Below, piece after piece: positions 56,985-64,000 of a stretch of DNA of 64,000 nt. The position numbers were made by a program, and so were the translations under genes. The DNA is from Ridgeia piscesae (lineage: Eukaryota > Annelida > Polychaeta > Sabellida > Siboglinidae): positions 1 through 64,000 of the forward strand of contig JAODUO010001096.1 of assembly GCA_025642075.2 (NCBI GenBank), in the 5' to 3' direction. Under the pieces are notes generated by a model that made no database searches, was not told the origin of the DNA, and saw only the letters and a list, made by a program, of their open reading frames with translations. Within the stretch, counting starts at the first letter, position 1, and every line of letters starts with the position of its first letter.

Positions 56985-57488
56985 ACTAAGGTGTTACGCT
57001 CAACCACAAGCAATGACTTGTACGCGCCGCCATCTCGCAGCTGATACGGTGACAGAATTTTCTCAGTAGCTGTGGAATTCTCTCCCAACTGAGATGAAGA
57101 AAACCTGTTGCCTCGTGACTTTTAAAAGATTATTGAAAACCCACCTATTCTGATCTGTGTATGGAGTGTAGACATCTGTCAGTTTATTTAATTTTTATTA
57201 ATTATTCATTTTATTTATCTATTTATCTCATGTACATGTTTTACACTATTTTTACAAAATGTCTTACTCATTATTTTATCATCAATATACCATTTATTTA
57301 AATAATCATCTTTAGCTAACTTATTTATTTTATCATTTATTATTACTTTTACTTTTTATACATGTATATTTTATGTATTTAAGTTACCTTAACAACTTTA
57401 ATGTTATAATTCCATGATACGGGTATACATATTCATGTACAGCACCTCCAGATTTATTGGGCTTTATAAATGTTCTTCTTATTATTAT
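56985..57488 (+). pseudogene. LINE ORF2 C-terminus and 3' UTR
   Basis: Across frames, TSNDLYAPPSR, then YGDRIFSVAVEFSP, then KKTCCLVTFKRLLKTHLF are readable. This is the usual end of CR1/Rex1-group ORF2 (SxxxLxxPxSRxxxxGDRxFSxxxPxLWNxLPxxI...FKxxLKTHLF). An AT-rich 3' UTR follows, ending tgggctttataaatgttctt and cttattattat, the normal tail. The body upstream is missing. Confidence 0.65.
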
Positions 57489-57738
57489 AACGAAGAGAGT
57501 ATGCAGAAATATGCAAGACCATCAAAAAGAAAGCAAGAGACGACATCAGGAAATACAAACAAGAGATCATACGAGAAATGATCATGGCATCAAAGAGCCT
57601 GAGGAAAGTCCGAAAACCGATGATCATAGGTCAAGACAAACTGATCACACTTCTAGACAAGTAGGGTAGAGAAATCCATGATCAAGATAACATCATAGAA
57701 CGAATAGAAGAACTCTACACCTTGACATTAAAGTTTTG
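57489..57738 (+). pseudogene. RTE-type LINE, linker before RT (5' part)
   Basis: One frame reads AEICKTIKKKARDDIRKYKQ, then EIIREMIMASKSLRKVRKPM, then a stop tag (57662), then REIHDQDNIIERIEELYT. This is the region ahead of RT in RTE elements. It continues in sense at 59022, so the two parts belong together and the stretch between is an insertion. Confidence 0.7.
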
Positions 57739-59021
57739 TATTCACTTGCCAGGGGGGCCAGTGAATGTTTGAAAAGTTACAGGCCCGAATATTGTAAACA
57801 AAATATGCTGCTACTGAGGTGCCCATCACTATAAAACACTGGAGTGACATCATGAAGATCTTCCAAAGCTCTTATGTTGCGTGTGTTTTTTTAAATGTAA
57901 TTTTGTTCAGATTGCAACAAAAAGAGAGAACTCAAAAGTTAAATGAAATGTTTTAATCGTGGTGTCAGTCTGCTAATATAATATCTGAGGTGCCTTTTGC
58001 ACTATACAATATTAGCACATTTATTTATAGACCATTGCATGCAGGGGATTATGAGATATATATATATCGCATATTAACGTAAGTTTAAATTTCTAAAATA
58101 ACCGAATACAAAAACATAAAATTACAATATTATGTATTATAGCCTTCATTGCTGGCGATTTTTCTATTAATATTTTGTTTTGCATAATTGCACTGAGAAT
58201 AAGGCAAAGTCAGCGAAGTCGAATTCTTGACTTTGACTACATTTTGACAGGCTCACAAGAGGGAGGGCTTGAAACTGAAGCTCACTGTCATAAAACACAT
58301 TTCTTGGTTTTGGTTGTGCCTGAAACTCAACAGGCATATGTGATACCATGATAAATTAGCATTTGAATCCAGATAACACATGCTCCAATGACAGGCTAGC
58401 CTGTGAATATGTAAACATCGCGTTGGTGTGCGAGGCCAAGGGCCCACATGCAACTGTGACAGTGTGAATGCTGTCCAAAACACTTGCCCTCTTTCTTCCA
58501 AGATTGTTCTATAAAATCCACGGCAGCAGGAATGGTCTTTTGCAACACTGTCAAACGTTTGACCGTATGACCAATTGCGTAGATGTCTTTCCATTACGGA
58601 ATGTGCACTAGCATTTTATTATTCACTCTGACAACAACGACATCGTCTACTATCCATAACCAACGGCAACGTGTAACAAGATCGCTGATTGGGTGAATAA
58701 TGAGTGATTCCCGCCATTCGCCAATCATGGAGGCGTTTACAAAAATATGAGTTCCACAGTGCATAGAAGTCTTCATGTATGCACATGTTAGATACAGTTG
58801 TGTAATGAGTTATAAATAAAATGTGAAAAAATTAATAGACTAATATATTAAGGTCGTACTATGTTTCTGTGAAAAGTCACTTTACAGGAACGTTGATGTT
58901 GGTCATTCGGATTGAAACCACTGGCCCATCCGTCCAGTAGAATTTAGAAACCGATATCCCGAATTGGCCCAATGCTTTAAAACATGCGTCGGGCCATCGG
59001 GCCAGTGCCGATGTCGAGTCG
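57739..59021. mobile_element. About 1.3-kb insertion inside the RTE element
   Basis: The RTE frame breaks after ELYT and resumes at YDSEQSAII. The intervening DNA begins ttgacattaaagttttgt, with an imperfect palindrome (attcacttgccagg / ggccagtgaat). It ends gggccatcgggccagtgccg, then atgtcgagtc. No clear terminal inverted repeats, LTRs or transposase were found. The frame on the minus strand at 58253-58594 is not recognised. Confidence 0.5.
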
Positions 59022-59720
59022 TGTATATGACAGTGAACAGAGTGCTATAATCCACACTGACCCAAACAATGTACCAGAGATAGCATCATGGGAGGTGGAA
59101 ACAGCACTACTGAGATATGAAGAATGGGACAGCAACAGGTAACAACCATATAAACATCAAGATATTGAAAGCAGGAGAAGATACCATCTTGAAGACATTT
59201 GCTAAGCTGTACACTAAATGCTTATCAGAAAAACAAATACCCACAGCGTGGAAAAACGCTAAGATGGTAATAATCTTTAAAAAAGGAAATAAGACAGACC
59301 TTAAGAATTATAGACCGATATGTCTACTATCAAACATCTATAAACTACTCATGAAAGTACTAACAAAAAGGCTAGAGAAGACACTCGATGAAAACCAGCC
59401 ATGAGAGCAAGCTGGATTCAGAATCAGATACTCAACGGCAGACCACATCCACATCGTAAACCTAATGAGGGAAAAGTGCAGAGAATATAATATCCCACTC
59501 TGCATCACATTTGCGACTATGAGAAAGCCTTCAACTCAGTGCAAACTCAAGCAGTATTGACCTCGCTTCAAGAATGTGTACATCTACACTAACCGCTTGA
59601 TGGCTGGAAGGGCACCATCTGGCAGAGGATAGCGCAAGATAGGCCGATGTGGAAGCAGAATGCCAAGGCCTTTACCCAACCACGGGACACTATAGTTGCA
59701 CAATGATGATGATGATGATG
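59022..59720 (+). pseudogene. RTE-type LINE reverse transcriptase, internally deleted
   Basis: YDSEQSAIIHTDPNNVPEIA leads to frame 59117-59404: MKNGTATGNNHINIKILKAG, KCLSEKQIPTAWKNAKMVII, KNYRPICLLSNIYKLLMKV, TKRLEKTLDENQP, tga (Arg expected), then EQAGFRIRYSTADHIHIVN and CREYNIPLCITF. At about 59555 it jumps to the last residues of the ORF (RIAQDRPMWKQNAKAFTQPR) and the RTE-type tail (ATG)n at 59704-59720. The catalytic RT core is thus deleted. Confidence 0.8.
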
Positions 59721-59724
59721 AACC

Positions 59725-62700
59725 ATAAGTAGTAATATAAATAAATAGTAATCAACCAGCATTTCATCCATTTTCATATTTAATAACATTCCAATAATAA
59801 TTTATGCACATTATATGTTTGACTTTGCTAGCACTTTTTACATTTTCACAAATCATTTAACACTGTGGAACCAAATATGTTGGACGATGTTCAAAGTCAA
59901 TGAAGACATACTGTTCATCATGATTTTGTGATGACAATTCTATTCTGATGGTGAGGGTGATATTCAAGCTGCTGATATACAGATAGCGAAGTCTTTTCTT
60001 GATGACGACAACTTTACCTACATATAATATCCAGAAGAAAGAATTTGTTCTGCTATCCTATCATTTATGCTTTCTCACGAACCAGGGCCAATGATGTCTT
60101 CATCACCTAGAAAAGGAGATGCTGTTTACTATTTTCAGCTGTTCTACAGTGTAGAGAACGTCTGCAAGATGACCAGGACAATGCAGTATCCCGCCAGACC
60201 GACTGACACCTATTGTTAGTGGTCGTATGACTAGCATGCAATACAGGCAGACCAGGTTATTTTCCATCCACGTATAATTTTTCAATAAGTGTCGGAGAGA
60301 CATGTCAAGGTTGATAAACAGCTCTGCTATATAGCAATATTTACAATGTCATACTGCTAAAAAGGCATGTAAAGGTTATTGAAGCCTGTCACAAAACGGT
60401 ATATGTATTGAGTCAATTATTTATTTGTATAAATGTTTACATAAAAATAGGTCACTAAAAGGTCTCAAGAATTTTTGTTATGTAAGAGCAGAACAATTTA
60501 CTGGGTCCCAAGGACAGTTAACTAGAAAAAGGTAGCTAGAAGTCCAACAAATAATCCTGTAACTAGTCCAATTATAGGTAATATTGGATATAAAATGCTA
60601 TTTCAAGGTCATACCCATCAAGGTCACAAAAAATGTTTTTACGATTACATTTTGAGCTATAAAGTTATAGCAGTTTTTAACTGTTTTTTAACCAAGTGAT
60701 CCAGTCCCAGTACGAACAAATGCTAAACAATAGGCTGTGCAGGCCACGTGTTTTGTATCATTTTGATGATTTTTCTGAAATAAAAAATGCCATAACTGTT
60801 GACTGCATGGAGATATTTAAATTCTGTAAATGGTATCTTGTTACCTATTATACATACAATTGACGTACACCATCATAAACATGATAAAGCGATTTGGGGG
60901 GGGAATTCTCTCCCCCCCCCCAAACACTGTCTCAAGTAAATCACTAAACTCATTTTAACATAATTTAATCCGACATTTTAACAATTAAGTCAAGACGACC
61001 CACCATGCGCACTGGCGTGATGTGTCACTAGGACATTTTGTCAGTTACAAATACAGATACAGAACTTCAAGTATTGCTTGGCTGCTGGCATCCATCTTTG
61101 TTTGGCCTTGCGCCCTACGTTTTGATAATAATTCTGGCTAACGATGTTGATAACGGTTACTATTATATGAATACATATCAACTGCGACATCACATCTCCT
61201 AGAGCAAATATTACTCCATACATTTGATACATCAACCTTTAGGTTTTTGTCATAAAGATAATCTTCTGAAACCAGATTTAAAAAAGAATATACGACGAAA
61301 AGCACGTGTTGGGCAGCCATGTTTTTGATTGCTGTATGTCCATGCTGGCAAGCCACCTATATACATCTATTTACATGGATAAATCCTGTTTTGCCACGTG
61401 TGCAACGCCATTTGGCACACACACATATATACATCACAACATTCGCTATATTTAATATCATTATGGTACTGGTATATCCTACCTGGGCCTGGTTGAAGCT
61501 CCACACATCACCAGTTCCGCCACTGGCATTGCCATTGCATTGGCGTCAGCGCCAGGCAGACGACACGTTGGGTTCTTGGATGGTTCCTTCCTTGGCCAGG
61601 AGCGTTCAGCCAGCACGCAAACATTGCAGTCAAACGTCCCATTTTATCGGTTGTAGATTGGCTGTGCTCGAAGATGAATATTAAAACGTTACATACAGTT
61701 GTATTTCCGACAGCATAAACTGGAACGCACGATGGCTTGGCAAAGGTCTAGCCCTATCTTCGTGATGTTTGTCCCGTATGCAAATCAGCGGTACGCGCGT
61801 GTGAGAAGAATTTTTTGTTTGATCGGAGACGGGTGTGTTTCTTCTTCCATTTAACTAGCCAACTTCAACATTTTAAAGATCTCTGTTGGTATTTGAAGAG
61901 ATGCGGATAGCTATATATCGTAAGAGATAAATGGAAGAAAACTTGCAGTTGAATAAAATGAATCTGACAAATGAAGGGAGTATGAATGTGGAACGGGTAA
62001 GGCCAAGGAAAGTACAAGTTGTTATTTACTGGGCACAGAAATGGGCGGCAAGCAGCCAATAAGGCCTGTAAGTGGGTCACGAAACATGGCGAGACTCCAC
62101 GCGACTGGAGCTGATTGGGGACTGGACACAAGAATAATATTCTAACGATGGATGACAGTTGTAGCTTCCGACTGATGAATACTAGGAAAATCAGGTCTAA
62201 AATATATTGTGTTATACAGTTCTTATCTTAAATGTCCGATTTAATATTGAGTTTACCACATATAGCGATTTACGTAGTGCAGATAATAAACACGATTTTA
62301 GGCCGTATGTGTCTTTTACAGGATTTGAATTTTACATTGCTGTACGTTGTGGTTTCGATAAGCACTTATATCTGACAAGTTGTCTAAATGCACATAATCA
62401 TAACACATGTATACGTTTGCCCCAAACAGGTTGAACTGCGCGAAAAATGGCACTCTTCATTATTAGTCAAGATCGCCAAACACAAGTACTTGCCGCTAAT
62501 GCCATGGCAACCACCACAATAATCGATTACAATTCATGATTTCCGTGATCGTTGTCACCGGCAAAGTGTTCCACTGCTTCTGGTTGTAATAATCCTTCGG
62601 ACAATATAACCGAAACAAGCTATTTGGGAACAGTTCGATTATTACAAACAAAAACAAAACAAAGTCCTATAGAGAATATGGATTTCCTGCCCCCAGCCTC

Positions 62701-62750
62701 GTCTTCGCGCGCGAGACTTACACGCCCTATACTCAGGTCTCAGGTCTCAG
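59725..62750. other. 3-kb stretch without recognised gene
   Basis: Only short frames occur, for example 60103-60303 minus and 61319-61684 plus. None has a motif or an exon pair in phase. The words aaggtcataccca and aaggtcacaaaaaatg occur near 60605. The poly-G/poly-C fold-back is listed separately. Confidence 0.4.
60893..60924. repeat. Poly-G/poly-C fold-back
   Basis: TTT followed by eight G, AATTCTCT, ten C and AAA: an inverted repeat able to form a GC-only stem with an 8-base loop. An eight- to ten-G run also lies at 2982-2991, without the C partner. Confidence 0.85.
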
Positions 62751-62756
62751 GTTGTT

Positions 62757-62796
62757 TACTCCAAAAAGCCCAAACTTGGGCTAACGCAGGAGTTTG
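62757..62796. repeat. Core copy of the SINE-like repeat
   Basis: agcccaaacttgggctaacg plus caggagtt is identical to 3979-4005. The flanks do not match, so it is a fragment. Confidence 0.6.
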
Positions 62797-62831
62797 TAGT
62801 GCTTCTTGTGCGCATGCGTTTGGTTGTATAT

Positions 62832-63597
62832 ATGTTTGTTTGTTTGTTTGTTTGTTTGTTTGTTTGTTTGTTTGTTATAACTTGTTTGTTTTACAGGCAA
62901 TTTAGGTGATTGGGTGTTGGGAAGGGGAGGTTCATTATTGCTGCTTGATAAGCTATGGTATTTTCTATTGCAGTAATGTATGGTGGGATCATATTCCAGA
63001 TGCGAAATGCACGGGGGTAAAAGGAGAACACTGCACTGTTGATGCGGCACCTGGTGGCGATGTAATGGCCACGGTTTTTTGATGGTTTTAGTAGGCCCGG
63101 TGGTGGTGTGATGTTGATTATGTTATTTAAAATTGTGTAAAATGTCATTGCTTGTTTGATAATCCTGCGCCTCTCAAGAGTGGGCCATCCAAGGGTGGCT
63201 ATTAGGTCTGTTGTGGCTGTTTGGCGTCGATGGTTGTTTTTGACAAATCTGGCTGCACAGTGCTGTACCTTTTCAAAATGTTTAATTTGGGTAGTGGTGT
63301 GTGGATTCCATATAGGAGAGGCATATTCAAGTTTTGGTCGGACTAGCATGTTATAGGCCGTTTCTTTTACATCAGGTTTGCATGGTCCGAGGGTTCGTTT
63401 GATCATACCTAAAACTTTTGATGATTTGGAAGCTATGTCAGTGATGTGATTCGCCCAGGTTAGTTTAGTATCTAATTTTATTCCAAGATATGGGTGGCTG
63501 GAGACTGTGGAGAGTGGCACACCACAAAGGGAATACGAATGTAGTCTGGGTTTGGTTTTGTTTGTTATTGGGAGGTGCACACATTCTAAAAACTATA
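62832..63597 (-). mobile_element. 5'-truncated LINE: RT C-terminus with (AAAC)n tail
   Basis: A minus-strand frame 63580-62891 (229 codons, undamaged) reads HLPITNKTKPRLHSYSLCGV, then VSSHPYLGIKLDTKLTWANH, then KVLGMIKRTLG, YNMLVRPKLEYASPIWNPHT, KVQHCAARFVKNNH, and ends AFRIWNMIPPYITAIENTIA, then YQAAIMNLPFPTPNHLNCL and taa. This is the thumb and tail of a Jockey/CR1-group RT. After the stop, 17 bases on, comes (AAAC)n (62832-62874). The start is cut at about 63597 in mid-RT. The open frame shows a fairly recent insertion. Confidence 0.85.
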
Positions 63598-63599
63598 CC

Positions 63600-64000
63600 A
63601 TCCTCGTGTGTTTAGGGTCGCTGCGAATAGTTACGCCAGTACCAGCCTACCACACTACCTTTGAAAACTTCTTCTTTTAACCGCAACAAATGAAATCGCT
63701 CGTGAGGAGTTTGCTCGGTTTTGAGTGATTTCAGTTAGGATTAAGCGCTGCTCGTGTCATAGGCAATATCTAGGATGCGATTATTATTGGATTCCACCAG
63801 TCGTGTATGGTTGAGACTACCGAAAAAGTCTCCAGTAGCAAATAGTGTGTCTTTGGTCTATACATTCAGTGGTATGGCTTTAATAGGAATGTAAATAGCA
63901 TAGTCAAATGGAGATTGGCTTGCTCTATCTTGCGATAGTTGTGTTTTCATGGTGGTATGATAATTTAAATGAGTTTGTGCCTACGGAAACACACCAAAAA
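63600..64000. other. No gene recognised
   Basis: No motif seen. The phrase cagtagcaaatagtgt (63833) equals a piece of the 53-bp repeat at 20.2 kb. Confidence 0.4.

Overview
The window looks like nuclear DNA of a marine invertebrate animal; the exact phylum cannot be fixed. It is AT-rich, has spliced genes with GT-AG introns, and holds many animal transposon families (CR1/L2-like, RTE and R2-like LINEs, hAT, piggyBac, Harbinger, MULE-type and pogo-like elements). It also has long (TA)n and (ACGC)n microsatellites and three large minisatellites. No bacterial operon, rRNA, tRNA or CRISPR array was recognised.

Layout. 0-7.4 kb: mostly non-coding, with dead LINE and zinc-finger fragments, a SINE-like repeat and AT-rich tandem repeats. 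7.4-8.4 kb: hAT C-terminus on the minus strand and a transposon-associated plus-strand fragment. 8.4-13.7 kb: possible exons and one small three-exon gene (11578-13623). 13.7-14.5 kb: dead LINE RT. 15.15-19.41 kb: 63-bp minisatellite. 19.4-21.8 kb: MULE-type transposase remnants with an internal duplication. 22.1-23.4 kb: a dispersed repeat split by a solo-LTR-like insert. 23.4-23.95 kb: 36-bp minisatellite. 24.3-32.6 kb: a composite of a piggyBac N-terminus, a CR1 RT and a TatD-type nuclease pseudogene whose C-terminal coding region has expanded into about 90 tandem 71/72-bp units. 33-35.4 kb: more MULE and LTR-like debris. 35.8-40.8 kb: the best gene of the window, a three-exon coiled-coil plus transposase-like protein of about 1,170 residues with three lesions. 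42-47.6 kb: Harbinger and Ulp1/C48-like remnants and a 1.2-kb pogo-like TIR element with a paralogous empty site. 48-50.1 kb: LINE RT and a second copy of the dispersed repeat. 52-54.2 kb: R2-like RT. 54.3-57.5 kb: LINE endonuclease piece, a region studded with a GTAACGCGAGTCACG motif, a core-1 galactosyltransferase-like fragment and a LINE 3' end. 57.5-59.7 kb: RTE LINE split by a 1.3-kb insert. 62.8-63.6 kb: LINE 3' end with an (AAAC)n tail.

Most 'genes' here are pieces of mobile elements. The strongest observation is the TatD case. The 72-bp in-frame units at the 3' edge still encode the nuclease C-terminus. Loss of one C gives the 71-bp unit that fills the 5' and middle parts. Because that unit is free of stops in all three frames, the array reads as one 1,953-codon open frame although it is probably not a protein gene. 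The 63-bp and 36-bp arrays are also multiples of three and open, so coding-derived minisatellites may be a theme of this genome.
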